Shown here: one piece after another, positions 35,310-44,363 of the stretch
Layout of the letters: every line of letters begins with the position of its first letter
Position numbering within the stretch: position 1 is the first letter of the stretch
DNA from: Flavobacterium endoglycinae
GTDB taxonomy: Bacteria; Bacteroidota; Bacteroidia; Flavobacteriales; Flavobacteriaceae
NCBI RefSeq assembly: GCF_017352115.1
Contig: NZ_CP071448.1
Span: 2,937,001-3,001,000, forward strand
Direction: 5' to 3'
Length of the DNA: 64,000 nt
Translations under genes and position numbers: made by a program
The notes under the pieces: generated by a model
Databases searched by the model: none
What the model saw: only the letters and a program-made list of their open reading frames with translations
What the model was told of the DNA's origin: nothing

Positions 35310-37747
35310 ACGATTTCTTGTTGCAGCGCTTCAAAAAGTTCGCTGGTTTTTACTTTCAAATCAGTATACACATCTTTCAGTTCTGAGATTTCTAGATTTT
35401 TCTGTTCCAGCATTTTTAAAATAGTGCCAATTTCCCTTGCTTCAATTTGTTTGAACATTGGAGCAATTCGGTGTGCAATCGAATTAATTTCAGGAATATT
35501 TTCATCTGTAATAGCATTTTCCAATAAAACCAGATTTTCTTCACTGCTGGAAATAAACGCTTTTATAACTTCTTTTAAAGCATCATTATCGTTGCCTAAA
35601 AAATCTTTCAACGTTTCAAGAGAATACAATTGTGAGGAAACCGTTTCTTCGTCGTCATTTATTTCAGTTTGTGGAAGTACATCATTATCTAAAATATGCT
35701 GAATCGTCTCCAATAAAATTTTTGGCGAATACGGTTTTTTAATCACAGTTGTAAAACCAGCTTCGGTATATACAGATGAATCTAGATCAGTTCTTCCGGT
35801 AAGGGCAATTACAGGTTGATTTTTATAAATGCCTTTTTCAGAATTTCGGAGTTGTTTTAAAAACATAAAACCGTCCATTTCCGGCATTTGAATATCAGTG
35901 ATTACAAAATCGAAATGTGTAGCTTCAATTGCTTCAATGGCTTTCACGGCACTTGTAAAAGATAAAACCTGATGTTGTTCTTGTCGTAAAACACCACTCG
36001 TTAGATTCAGTAAATTGATGTCGTCATCAATCACAATGAAAGTCTGTTTCTTGGTGTTTTTTGCAATATTTCTTTTCGCTTCCTCAACTGTAATTGGGCT
36101 GTAGTCAAAAACCAACGGAATTTTAACTTCAAATGTACTTCCCTTTCCAATAGTACTTTCCAGATTTAAACTTCCGCCTAAAAATGAAATGATCTTTTTG
36201 CAGATCGCAAGTCCTAAACCAGTTCCGCCGTATTTTTTCTCAATGCTTTCATTCGCCTGCGTAAACTCTTCAAAAACCAATTTCTGATTGCCTTTTTCAA
36301 TCCCAATTCCAGTGTCTTCAATTGTAATGACAAAGAAGTTTTCATCTTCTGTTGCAAACGAACTGATTTTGATATGACCTTCTTCGGTAAACTTATAAGC
36401 GTTTCCGATAATATTCGTTAATATTTGTTTTAATCGGAAAGGATCCGAAACAATTCGGGTATTTAGTTTTTCATCAACATTAACAATTAGTTCAATGTTC
36501 TTTTGTTTGTAAACCGTCTGGATATTTTTAGCCGTATCTTCAATCAATTCAGGAAGATAAAACGGGACTTTTTCTACCGTAATTTTTCCAGCTTCGATTC
36601 GGGAGAAATCCAGTAAATCCTGAACAAGCTGTGTAATATATTCCGACGAATTTTTAATATTTTTGATGAAATACGACTGTCTAGTGGTAATGTCGGAATT
36701 TCCCAGAAGTTCCGAATATCCCACAATAGTACTCAAAGGCGTTTTTAAGTCGTGGCTTACCGTAGAAATTAACTGTTCACGGCTTTTTAATAAATTCTTG
36801 GTTTTAAAATTCGCAATTTCAAGCTGTTTTTTATACAACTGCGATTTTGAATAATCGCTCACAATTAAAACAGAGAAAAACAAAGTCAGAATCAAACCTG
36901 CGATTGCCGAAGCGGTTACAATTTCGTTGACTTTTTTAAGTGATTTTTCTTTTAAAGAATTGTTTTTAATAGAATTGTTGATGATTTCGCGTTCGATTAT
37001 GCGAAGTACTTTTCGAAGCTGTTCCGAAATCGCGATTTCATTTTTCAGTAATTTATTTTCTTCAAAATTCAGCGTTTCTTTTTTCTTCTCCGCTTTCATT
37101 TTTACATTGCTGAGCAGTTTTTTAGAATTCGCCAAAATAGAATCAGAAGCTTTTTTACTTAACGTATTAGTGCTGTCATCTGGAATATTCTGATTGAGAT
37201 AATCGACATATTTCTGAAGTACATTTCGCTGGTAACTTCCTAATTCGTTTGGATTTTTGGTAAAATCCTGAAGTTCGAGTTTTCGGAGATTAAACTCCAT
37301 TTTAGTAATTTCGTCAATCGCGTTGTTGACAGAAACTTCGTCTTCAGCTTTATTTTTAATGGTTTTTAACTGTCTGATGTTTTCTGTTTTTTCAGACAAT
37401 AAATAGGTCACACTATCTAAAAGTGTTTTTTGATATTCGGTAGTAACAATTTGTTTTAAAGTATCGATTCTGGCTTTTAAAGAATCGGTTTCGACAAGAT
37501 AATTTTTAAAATCACTTTCAGAATTGGTCTGAATGGTTTTTCGCGCCAGACTTTCCGTTTTGTACACATTCGAAAATAACTTACTTACTCGTAGAATCTT
37601 GGTTTTTTCATGCGCAATTTTATCTTCGAGTTTTTTGTAAACCACATTTTCTGAATATAAAAACCATCCCACCGTAACCACGAGAGCCAATAATGCAACA
37701 TAGCTGAATAAAACCTTGAGTGCTGTGTAACTTTTTTTGCTCTCCAT
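35306..37747 (-). CDS. Hybrid sensor histidine kinase with receiver and HPt domains
   Basis: An 813-residue membrane kinase. Two transmembrane segments (about 10-30 and 278-298) enclose a helical, probably four-helix-type sensor rich in Lys/Glu/Ser. The HisKA motif follows with His332 (TVSHDLKTPLSTIVGYSE), then the HATPase domain (NIIGNAYKFTEEG, DTGIGIEKG, GGTGLGLAICKK). A receiver domain has Asp618 (VITDIQMPEMDG), and an HPt domain has His759 (SIAHRIAPMFKQ). This full phosphorelay could pass phosphate to the convergent sigma-54 regulator at 33948. The signal it senses is unknown. Confidence 0.94.
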   Translation of the reverse strand: MESKKSYTALKVLFSYVALLALVVTVGWFLYSENVVYKKLEDKIAHEKTKILRVSKLFSNVYKTESLARKTIQTNSESDFKNYLVETDSLKARIDTLKQIVTTEYQKTLLDSVTYLLSEKTENIRQLKTIKNKAEDEVSVNNAIDEITKMEFNLRKLELQDFTKNPNELGSYQRNVLQKYVDYLNQNIPDDSTNTLSKKASDSILANSKKLLSNVKMKAEKKKETLNFEENKLLKNEIAISEQLRKVLRIIEREIINNSIKNNSLKEKSLKKVNEIVTASAIAGLILTLFFSVLIVSDYSKSQLYKKQLEIANFKTKNLLKSREQLISTVSHDLKTPLSTIVGYSELLGNSDITTRQSYFIKNIKNSSEYITQLVQDLLDFSRIEAGKITVEKVPFYLPELIEDTAKNIQTVYKQKNIELIVNVDEKLNTRIVSDPFRLKQILTNIIGNAYKFTEEGHIKISSFATEDENFFVITIEDTGIGIEKGNQKLVFEEFTQANESIEKKYGGTGLGLAICKKIISFLGGSLNLESTIGKGSTFEVKIPLVFDYSPITVEEAKRNIAKNTKKQTFIVIDDDINLLNLTSGVLRQEQHQVLSFTSAVKAIEAIEATHFDFVITDIQMPEMDGFMFLKQLRNSEKGIYKNQPVIALTGRTDLDSSVYTEAGFTTVIKKPYSPKILLETIQHILDNDVLPQTEINDDEETVSSQLYSLETLKDFLGNDNDALKEVIKAFISSSEENLVLLENAITDENIPEINSIAHRIAPMFKQIEAREIGTILKMLEQKNLEISELKDVYTDLKVKTSELFEALQQEIV

Positions 37748-37862
37748 AATATTTGTCTGGGGTTAAGGACGTTTTTAACAATTGGAATTCCTCGCAATTT
37801 ATTTAAAAATTCTATTTGAGGAAAGGAAATGTAAATCAAATATTTACATAATTCAAATGTGG

Positions 37863-37907
37863 CTAAAATAAAATAACCGCAGATTATATAAATAATACTG
37901 CGGTTAT
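37863..37907 (-). terminator. Terminator after the S9 peptidase gene
   Basis: ATAACCGCAG (37873-37882) pairs with CTGCGGTTAT (37898-37907), 15-base loop. On the minus strand it is followed by a T-rich run, so it fits the gene ending at 37929. Confidence 0.65.
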
Positions 37908-37928
37908 CGTTTAAAAATTTATTTAGAA

Positions 37929-39830
37929 TTACAGCGTTTCATCTAACCATTTAAAGAATTCACCCTGCCAAACCTGTGCATTTTGCGGTTTTAAAACCCA
38001 ATGATTTTCATCTGGAAAATACACAAAACGGCTTTTGATTCCTCTTAATTGAGCAGCCTGAAAAGCTTCTTGTCCTTGACCAATTGGCACACGGAAATCT
38101 TTTCCTCCTTGGAAAATCAAAATGGGTTTATTCCAGTTCTGAACCAAAGTTGCCGGATTAAAAGTCGTGTATGCTTTTTGTGCTACAGCATTGTCTTTTT
38201 CCCAATAAGCACCGCCAAAATCCCAGTTGTTAAAGAAAACTTCTTCAGTTGTTCCTAACATTGAAACCGTATTGAAAACACCATCATGAGCAATAAAAGT
38301 TTTGAAACGGTTTTTGTGGATTCCTGCTAAATAAAATACAGAATATCCTCCGTAACTTGCACCCACACATCCTAAACGGCTTTTATCTACATAGCTTTCT
38401 TTAGAAACATCATCAATTGCAGAAAGATAATCGTCCATAACTTGTCCGCCCCAATCTTTACTGATTTGTTCGTTCCATTCAACGCCATGTCCTGGCATTC
38501 CGCGACGGTTTGGAGCAACTACCACGTAACCTTTAGCTGCCATTAAAGAGAAATTCCAACGGAAAGAATACGATTGTGTCAACGGACTTTGTGGCCCTCC
38601 TTGACAGAATAATAAAGTTGGATATTTTTTTGAGGCATCAAAATTTGGAGGAAGGATTACCCAAACCAACATTTTTTTACCATCAGTTGTTGTAACATAA
38701 CGTTTTTCTGTTTTGCTTAAGGTTAATGTTTTATAGGTTTCGGTATTGATGTTTGAGATTTGTTTCCAAGTGTTTTTCTTCAAGTTATAAGAATAAATCT
38801 CACCTGCATGGTTCATGTCAGTTCTGGTAACGATGATATCATCTCCAGAAAAACCAACTAAATCATTTACATCAAAATCTCCGTTTGTCAATTGGCGAAC
38901 GTTGATCGCAATTTTAGTTAAACCAGGAAAATTAACCGAGAAAAGTTGTTTTGTTCCATCAATTGGAGCTACAAAAAATACCGTTTTTCCGTCTTTGCTC
39001 CAGATAAAATTATCTACAGTTCCGTCCCAATTTGCCGTTAAGTTCGTTTTGATTCCTTTAAACTCAACAATAATATCGTTTTTATCAGATTCGTAACCGT
39101 CACGTTTCATTTGCAGCCAAGATAAATTTCCTGTTGGAGAAAACTGTGGCGCCGTATCGTACCCTAAATTGTCTTCGGTTTTGTTAGTTGTTTTTTGAGT
39201 TTCTAAGTTGTACTCGTAAATATTGGTGTTAGTCGAAATCGCATAATCAGTTCCCGCTTTTTTTTTGCACACATACAAAATGCTTTTGCTGTCTGGCGAC
39301 CAGATATAATCTTCGTCACCACCAAAAGGTTTTTGCGGAGAATCGAAAGTTTCGCCTTTCATAATGTCAGTTCCTTTTGCACCGTCTTTGTTTTCTTTAT
39401 AAAAAACGTGGTTAAATTTGCCTTCGTTCCAAGTATCCCAATGGCGGTAATCTAAACCATTATAAATTTGAGCATCCGATTTGTCCAGACTTGGGTAGAA
39501 ATCTTTTCCTAAAACTTTCTCAATTTTTACCTCCTCATTGTAAACCACAAATTTTCCGTCAGGCGAAATATTTTTGTCTTTTAACACATCTTTCGTGTCT
39601 TTAATTTCAGTGGCATTACCTCCGTTTACGGGAATAATGTAAAGTTTAGAAGTCGATTTGTTATCGGCTACAGAAGGCGTTGAAACCTTGTAAACGATAT
39701 TTTTTTCATCTTTCGAAAGTCCGAGCGGAGTTACTCGTCCTAATTTCCATAACAATTCCGGAGACATTACATTTTGTCCAATAGCATTTAAACTCATCAT
39801 TATTAAGGTTGTTACTACTACTTTTTTCAT
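37929..39830 (-). CDS. Exported S9-family prolyl oligopeptidase-type peptidase
   Basis: About 633 residues from the ATG at 39830, which gives a signal peptide (MKKVVVTTLIMMSLNAIGQ). The ATG at 39881 would put 17 extra residues before it. Residues about 25-370 form a WD40/TolB-like propeller (SPDGKFVVYNE, WSPDSKSILYV). The C-terminal alpha/beta hydrolase has the nucleophile in GASYGGYS, an oxyanion region LFCQGGPQSPL, and a late His in DENHWVLK. Such enzymes act on short peptides in the periplasm. It is followed on its own strand by a terminator. Confidence 0.92.
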   Translation of the reverse strand: MKKVVVTTLIMMSLNAIGQNVMSPELLWKLGRVTPLGLSKDEKNIVYKVSTPSVADNKSTSKLYIIPVNGGNATEIKDTKDVLKDKNISPDGKFVVYNEEVKIEKVLGKDFYPSLDKSDAQIYNGLDYRHWDTWNEGKFNHVFYKENKDGAKGTDIMKGETFDSPQKPFGGDEDYIWSPDSKSILYVCKKKAGTDYAISTNTNIYEYNLETQKTTNKTEDNLGYDTAPQFSPTGNLSWLQMKRDGYESDKNDIIVEFKGIKTNLTANWDGTVDNFIWSKDGKTVFFVAPIDGTKQLFSVNFPGLTKIAINVRQLTNGDFDVNDLVGFSGDDIIVTRTDMNHAGEIYSYNLKKNTWKQISNINTETYKTLTLSKTEKRYVTTTDGKKMLVWVILPPNFDASKKYPTLLFCQGGPQSPLTQSYSFRWNFSLMAAKGYVVVAPNRRGMPGHGVEWNEQISKDWGGQVMDDYLSAIDDVSKESYVDKSRLGCVGASYGGYSVFYLAGIHKNRFKTFIAHDGVFNTVSMLGTTEEVFFNNWDFGGAYWEKDNAVAQKAYTTFNPATLVQNWNKPILIFQGGKDFRVPIGQGQEAFQAAQLRGIKSRFVYFPDENHWVLKPQNAQVWQGEFFKWLDETL

Positions 39831-39888
39831 AATAAAAATTCTATTTTTTTGTGTGCTAAAAATACAACAATTAAATTCCAATTAGTTA

Positions 39889-40208
39889 AATTCCAAATTC
39901 CAAAAATGTTAAAGTTAATGTAAGTTTTTCCGCCACGAATTCACGAATTTTTATTCTCAAAGATTATCAAAAAATAATTCGTGAATTGCTTCGCCTGTTC
40001 GCTATCGCTCGGGTTCAAATTCCAATTGTCACCCTGAGCGAAGTCGAAGGGCACAACCAGAAAGTGGCTTCGACTCCGCTCAGCCTGACAGCGTAAGCAA
40101 AATTTTAATTGGAATTTGGAATTTAAAATACTGGAATTTATCTAAAAATTGTAATTTAACCCAAGATTGAATTTGGAATTTAAATATTGGAATTTATCAA
40201 AAATATGG
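39889..40208. repeat. Composite intergenic repeat region
   Basis: No gene is seen between the S9 peptidase and the oxidoreductase. AATTCCAAATTCC (39889-39901) is exactly inverted at 40111-40123. A roughly 41-base unit (40111-40151) recurs as a direct repeat at 40168-40208 and includes the ATG used by the next gene. A CACGAATT/AATTCGTG inverted pair (39935-39949, 39977-39985) and the 22-base hairpin at 40028-40089 are nested inside. Confidence 0.65.
40028..40089. repeat. GTCACCCTGAGCG-type inverted repeat
   Basis: 22-base arms (40028-40049 and 40068-40089) with three mismatches and an 18-base loop. The core GAGCGAAGTCGA is shared in varied form with the hairpin at 61981-62038, so this is a dispersed element with two copies in the window. 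Confidence 0.75.
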
Positions 40209-41317
40209 AACTAAGCTACTGGGAACTAAAAAACTGGTTCGCAAATATTGATTATACTATTGTAGGCAGCGGAATCGTGGGTCTGCATACCGCATTGCGC
40301 TTGCGCGAAAGATTTCCTACTGCTAAAATTCTGGTTTTAGAACGCGGAATGCTGCCACAAGGAGCCAGTACCAAAAATGCTGGTTTTGCCTGTTTTGGGA
40401 GTTTGTCTGAAATTATGGATGACCTCAAAACACATTCAGAAGATGATGTTGTGGCATTGATCGAAAAACGCTGGAAAGGACTTCAATTACTTCGAAAAAC
40501 GCTGGGAGATCAGGCAATTGATTTTAAACCTCACGGCGGATATGAATTATTTTTGAAAGAAGACGAATTTGGGTTTAGCGAATGTGTTTCTAAAATCCCG
40601 TTTATCAATGAAATTTTAAAACCGCTTTTTAAAGCCGATGTTTTTTCGAAAGAAGTAGATCGATTTGGATTTTCGAATATTCACGAGTATTTAATTTTTA
40701 ATCCGTTTGAAGCACAAATTGATACCGGGAATATGATGCAGGAATTGTTGAAGCAGGCAGTTTCAGCAGATATTTTAATCTTAAATCAGCAGACTGTAAA
40801 ATCGTATGCCGATGCTGGAAATCATGTTGAAGTTGTCGTAAATGATTTTAGCTTTAAAACCCAAAAACTGCTTTTTGCGACCAATGGTTTTGCAGGTGAA
40901 TTGACAAAAGGAGAGGTGAGGCCAGCACGAGCGCAAGTGCTTATTACAGAGCCAATTCACAATTTAGATATCAAAGGAACGTTTCATTTAGATCGCGGGT
41001 ATTATTATTTCAGAAATATTAATGATCGTATTTTATTAGGCGGAGGCCGAAATCTTGATTTTGAAGGTGAAACCACAACCGAATTTGGACAGACGAAAAT
41101 TATTCAAAATAAATTGGAAGATTTACTGAAAAATGTAATTTTACCAAATCAGGATTTTCAGATTGCGCACCGATGGAGCGGTATTATGGGAATTGGAAAT
41201 AGTAAGAATCCTGTTGTAACGCAACTTTCTGAAAATGTGTTCTGCGGAGTACGTTTGGGTGGAATGGGAGTCGCAATAGGAAGTTTAATAGGAACAGAAT
41301 TAGCAGATTTAATATAA
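40205..41317 (+). CDS. FAD-dependent oxidoreductase (DAO family)
   Basis: About 370 residues from the ATG at 40205. A start six codons earlier (40187) is also open. The FAD-binding motif TIVGSGIVGLHTALRLRERFP is near the N-terminus. The C-terminal RWSGIMGIGNSKNPVV and LGGMGVAIGSLIG close the flavin site, as in D-amino acid or sarcosine oxidase-type enzymes (PuuB branch). The substrate is unknown. Its stop overlaps the mtgA start by one base (TAATG), so the two genes are translationally coupled. The start codon lies inside a repeat unit, so expression may be affected by the repeat. Confidence 0.85.
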   Translation: MELSYWELKNWFANIDYTIVGSGIVGLHTALRLRERFPTAKILVLERGMLPQGASTKNAGFACFGSLSEIMDDLKTHSEDDVVALIEKRWKGLQLLRKTLGDQAIDFKPHGGYELFLKEDEFGFSECVSKIPFINEILKPLFKADVFSKEVDRFGFSNIHEYLIFNPFEAQIDTGNMMQELLKQAVSADILILNQQTVKSYADAGNHVEVVVNDFSFKTQKLLFATNGFAGELTKGEVRPARAQVLITEPIHNLDIKGTFHLDRGYYYFRNINDRILLGGGRNLDFEGETTTEFGQTKIIQNKLEDLLKNVILPNQDFQIAHRWSGIMGIGNSKNPVVTQLSENVFCGVRLGGMGVAIGSLIGTELADLI

Positions 41318-42099
41318 TGGCAGCAACCAAAAAACCAGCACCTAAAAAAACCGCAGCAAGCAAACCTAAACCAAAATCGTCGCCAAAGAAAAGCAATCGA
41401 TCTTTTGGCGAAAAAGTAAAATGGTTTTTTATCAAAGCCGCTTTGTGGTTTTTTGGCATTTCGATTGCTTCGGTTGTATTCTTTAAATACGTTCCTGTTC
41501 CGTTTACACCTTTAATGCTGATTCGCGCCATCGAAAATAAAATGGACGGAAAAGAAGTGTATTTTGACCACGACTGGGAACCAATCGAGAAAATTTCGAT
41601 GAATCTGCAAAAAGCCGTTATCGCCAGTGAAGATGGAACTTTCTTAACTCACAATGGCTTTGATTTTAAAGCACTTCAAAAAGCTTATAAAAGCAACGAA
41701 CGCGGACGCCGAATTCGAGGTGGAAGTACCATTTCGCAGCAAACGGCTAAAAATGTCTTTTTATGGCAGGGGAAAAGTTATTTCCGTAAAGGTCTTGAAG
41801 CATATTTTACGGTCTTAATCGAATTGATCTGGGGCAAAGAGCGTATCATGGAAGTGTACTTAAACAGTATCGAAATGGGTGACGGAGTGTACGGAGCTTA
41901 TGCCGCAACAGAACATTGGTACCGCCGAGATGCTTCGAGTTTGACACCTATGCAGGCAGCAGGTATTGCGGCGATTTTGCCCAACCCAAGAAAATTTAAA
42001 GCAACTGGTTCATCAAGTTATATCAATAGAAGAAAAGAACGAATTGTACGCGAAATGCGTTACGTTGGAAAAATAAATTACAATGGCAAAGAGAAGTAA
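41317..42099 (+). CDS. mtgA: Monofunctional peptidoglycan glycosyltransferase
   Basis: A 260-residue GT51 enzyme that polymerises glycan strands from lipid II at the outer face of the inner membrane. An N-terminal cytoplasmic tail (about residues 1-36) is rich in Lys, Pro and Ala and strongly basic. One membrane helix (about 38-60) follows. Catalytic motifs are EDGTFLTHNGFD, RGGSTISQQTAKN, KERIMEVYLNSIEMGDGVYG and the PMQAAGIAAILPNP end. The downstream gene starts 17 bases before its stop. The grouping with an envelope lipid A-modifying-type protein fits an envelope operon. Confidence 0.93.
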   Translation: MAATKKPAPKKTAASKPKPKSSPKKSNRSFGEKVKWFFIKAALWFFGISIASVVFFKYVPVPFTPLMLIRAIENKMDGKEVYFDHDWEPIEKISMNLQKAVIASEDGTFLTHNGFDFKALQKAYKSNERGRRIRGGSTISQQTAKNVFLWQGKSYFRKGLEAYFTVLIELIWGKERIMEVYLNSIEMGDGVYGAYAATEHWYRRDASSLTPMQAAGIAAILPNPRKFKATGSSSYINRRKERIVREMRYVGKINYNGKEK

Positions 42100-43045
42100 A
42101 AATGTGATTTTTGCTTTTCTGATATTAACCACAACGTTGACTTTTGGACAAGGAAAAACTACTGAAATAGGTTTTATAACCGATAATGATTTATACACAT
42201 CGTCTAAAAATGATATGTATTACACGAATGGACTTGAAATTTTTTACCGATTTTTAAGCAAGAACAACAACCAGAAAATAAACAAAGAAATCACCGAATT
42301 TAGAATAGGGCAGTATCTTTATAATCCACGATTTATTAATAAAGAAGCTGTTGATATAAACGACCGTCCGTTTGCTGGATATCTTTTTGCCGAAGTTGGA
42401 AAAAGCTTTTTCTACCAAAGTGAATCCGTTTTGAAGACTGATTTTCAAATTGGATTTGTAGGTCCGAATTCGCTTGGAGAAGATTTACAGAAAGGTTTTC
42501 ACAACATGATTGGCTATAAAAAAGTGTACGGCTGGGATAACCAGATTCATAACGCTTTGGGATTGCAGGCGCACGTTGTCTATTCTAAAAAAATGTTTCC
42601 ATCAAAACATAACGATTTTATAGATCTTCATTTTCAGTCAGAAGCAAATCTGGGAACTATTTTTACAGGAGTTTCTACAGGATTTATGGCAAGATTTGGA
42701 TTTAAAAAACTGCTTCCCATATACGATTCGAATATGTACGATGCTTCGGTAAATGCCAATGCGCAACCTGATATTCGAGAATTTTATTTCTACGCAGCGC
42801 CAAGTGTCAATTATCAATTTTACGATGCTACAATCGAAGGCAGTATGTTTAACGATACAAGTCCGATTACTTTCGACTTAGAACCGCTTCGTTTTAATGC
42901 CGAAGCCGGTTTAAAATACCGACACAATAATTTCAATATTTCGTATTCTTTCATCTACCGCGGAAGAGAATTAAATGATCCAGGAATCGATACCAATTCA
43001 GGATATTTTTACGGATCAATCCGATTGGGATTTTTGTTGAGATAA
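42083..43045 (+). CDS. LpxR-like outer-membrane lipid A deacylase family (DUF2219)
   Basis: A 320-residue outer-membrane beta-barrel protein with a signal peptide (about 1-22, ending TFGQ). The segments FITDNDLYTSSKNDMYYTNGLEIFYR, NDRPFAGYLFAEVG and GWDNQIHNALGLQAHVVYSKK match the LpxR/DUF2219 family. Its characterised member removes the 3'-acyloxyacyl group of lipid A. The catalytic Asn/Asp/His region near the N-terminus appears present, but I cannot verify activity. It overlaps mtgA by 17 bases and is followed by a terminator. Confidence 0.88.
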   Translation: MAKRSKNVIFAFLILTTTLTFGQGKTTEIGFITDNDLYTSSKNDMYYTNGLEIFYRFLSKNNNQKINKEITEFRIGQYLYNPRFINKEAVDINDRPFAGYLFAEVGKSFFYQSESVLKTDFQIGFVGPNSLGEDLQKGFHNMIGYKKVYGWDNQIHNALGLQAHVVYSKKMFPSKHNDFIDLHFQSEANLGTIFTGVSTGFMARFGFKKLLPIYDSNMYDASVNANAQPDIREFYFYAAPSVNYQFYDATIEGSMFNDTSPITFDLEPLRFNAEAGLKYRHNNFNISYSFIYRGRELNDPGIDTNSGYFYGSIRLGFLLR

Positions 43046-43066
43046 TTGATTTTCAGTATAAAAAAT

Positions 43067-43096
43067 AAAACCTCTAGTTATGTGACTAGAGGTTTT
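43067..43096. terminator. Terminator after the LpxR-like gene
   Basis: AAAACCTCTAGT (43067-43078) pairs with ACTAGAGGTTTT (43085-43096), loop TATGTG. It is symmetric enough to serve the converging minus-strand gene too. Confidence 0.85.
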
Positions 43097-43118
43097 ATTT
43101 TTGTTTTAAATCGCAAAG

Positions 43119-43853
43119 TTATTTTCTTATAATAATATCAAAAGAAAAATTGCCATAACCCTTACCTAATAAACTTCCTTTTTGAGTTAATTGATTATTA
43201 TTGGCTGCATTTGGATATTCAAAAAAATCAGAACTTTTGATAAAGTGAGATTTACTTAATTTATATTCTGTTGTGCCAAAAGTTGCTTTGTCTTCGAGAT
43301 CTTCCCAACTTTTTTTGTCAACTCTTGTCATTGATTCATTTGAAGGTACGACGATTAAAGTATCACCGTTTATGCGAACTAATTTTAAAATAACACTTTT
43401 CTCAATTTCGATTGGAGTATTTTTCCACTGAGCGAGATATAAGTCATTTACTTTTGGATTATTATGTCGGTCTACTAAATCACTCGCAGTATCTTTTTGA
43501 ATGTTTGTTCTAAAATAACTCAATAAAGCAACTGCCAAGACTATTATAGAAAATGACCACGGATAAATTAACTGCCAGAGTGTGCGTTTATGATTTCTTT
43601 GAAGATTATTAATTTCAATATCAAGATTGGTTAAAGTCTCTTTTGTAGTGAAAATCGAGTGATTTACGATTTTTAGCGTGTGGTTACAAGTTCCACAATG
43701 TGCTATCGTTCGTTCTCCCATTCCAAAGACCAGAATCCATGACCTCATATATCGCATATATAAAGTAATCTTTATGTTTCCTGTGGTTTTACACACAGGA
43801 CATATTTCGTCAGTTAAAGTCTTAGTGATTAAAGGGACTGAATAAGAGATCAT
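43119..43853 (-). CDS. Zinc-ribbon membrane protein of unknown function
   Basis: A 244-residue protein. Two Cys pairs near the N-terminus (CPVC and, after about 30 residues, CGTC preceded by His) make a zinc-ribbon. A single membrane helix follows near residues 95-117 (WSFSIIVLAVALLSYF). The remaining C-terminal part is predicted outside the cytoplasm. I do not recognise the family. It is downstream of the two exported Hcp-like genes on the same strand with a short gap (16 bases), so they may be co-transcribed. Confidence 0.7.
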   Translation of the reverse strand: MISYSVPLITKTLTDEICPVCKTTGNIKITLYMRYMRSWILVFGMGERTIAHCGTCNHTLKIVNHSIFTTKETLTNLDIEINNLQRNHKRTLWQLIYPWSFSIIVLAVALLSYFRTNIQKDTASDLVDRHNNPKVNDLYLAQWKNTPIEIEKSVILKLVRINGDTLIVVPSNESMTRVDKKSWEDLEDKATFGTTEYKLSKSHFIKSSDFFEYPNAANNNQLTQKGSLLGKGYGNFSFDIIIRK

Positions 43854-43869
43854 TTTTTTAATTTTCCAA

Positions 43870-44331
43870 TTATTTCGTTTCTTTCATGGATATGCCATCT
43901 ATAAAAACTTGATCAGCCAGCAGAGAAATATCATATAAAAGAGAACTGTTTCCAGATTCATCTGTTGAGTAGCCGCTTTCTGAAAATACTACTACAGATG
44001 CATTTTTTAATAGATATTCTCTTTCTTTTTTTCCTGATTTAAAAATGGTGATTTTTAGCGATTTCTTTAAGTTACGATTTGAGAACCATTCCAGTTGTTT
44101 CTGATCTGGTGTTCCTGCACAATTTAAAGACATGTCGTAATTGTTAAGTTTGTTGTCTACCACAGATTCATCTCTTTTATAAAAATAAGAATTGTTGCAT
44201 TCATACGTTTTTGCATTTGCTTCATCTTCAAATTGCATTGTGATTCGAATGCCTTTTATTTTGTTTTGCGCATTGATGCTTAAAGCAAATAATAATGTTA
44301 GACCTAGAATAAGCCATTTTATTGTTTTCAT
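43870..44331 (-). CDS. Exported protein resembling the Hcp/TssD tube fold, copy 2
   Basis: A 153-residue protein with a Sec signal peptide (MKTIKWLILGLTLLFALSINAQ). The mature part follows the strand order of Bacteroidetes TssD/Hcp: an N-terminal strand ITMQFEDEANAKTYEC, then YDMSLNCAGTPDQKQLEWFSN, KSLKITIFKSGKKEREYLLKNASVVVFSESG and a final strand LADQVFIDG. In TssD the matching positions read IRLHVES-TDDTSILENMTN and so on. Known TssD proteins have no signal peptide, so if the resemblance is real this is an exported relative. The paralogue next to it shares about two-thirds of its residues. Fold call by eye only. Confidence 0.6.
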   Translation of the reverse strand: MKTIKWLILGLTLLFALSINAQNKIKGIRITMQFEDEANAKTYECNNSYFYKRDESVVDNKLNNYDMSLNCAGTPDQKQLEWFSNRNLKKSLKITIFKSGKKEREYLLKNASVVVFSESGYSTDESGNSSLLYDISLLADQVFIDGISMKETK

Positions 44332-44363
44332 TTTTAAATTAGTTTTTTTGAGTTTATTTTTTA

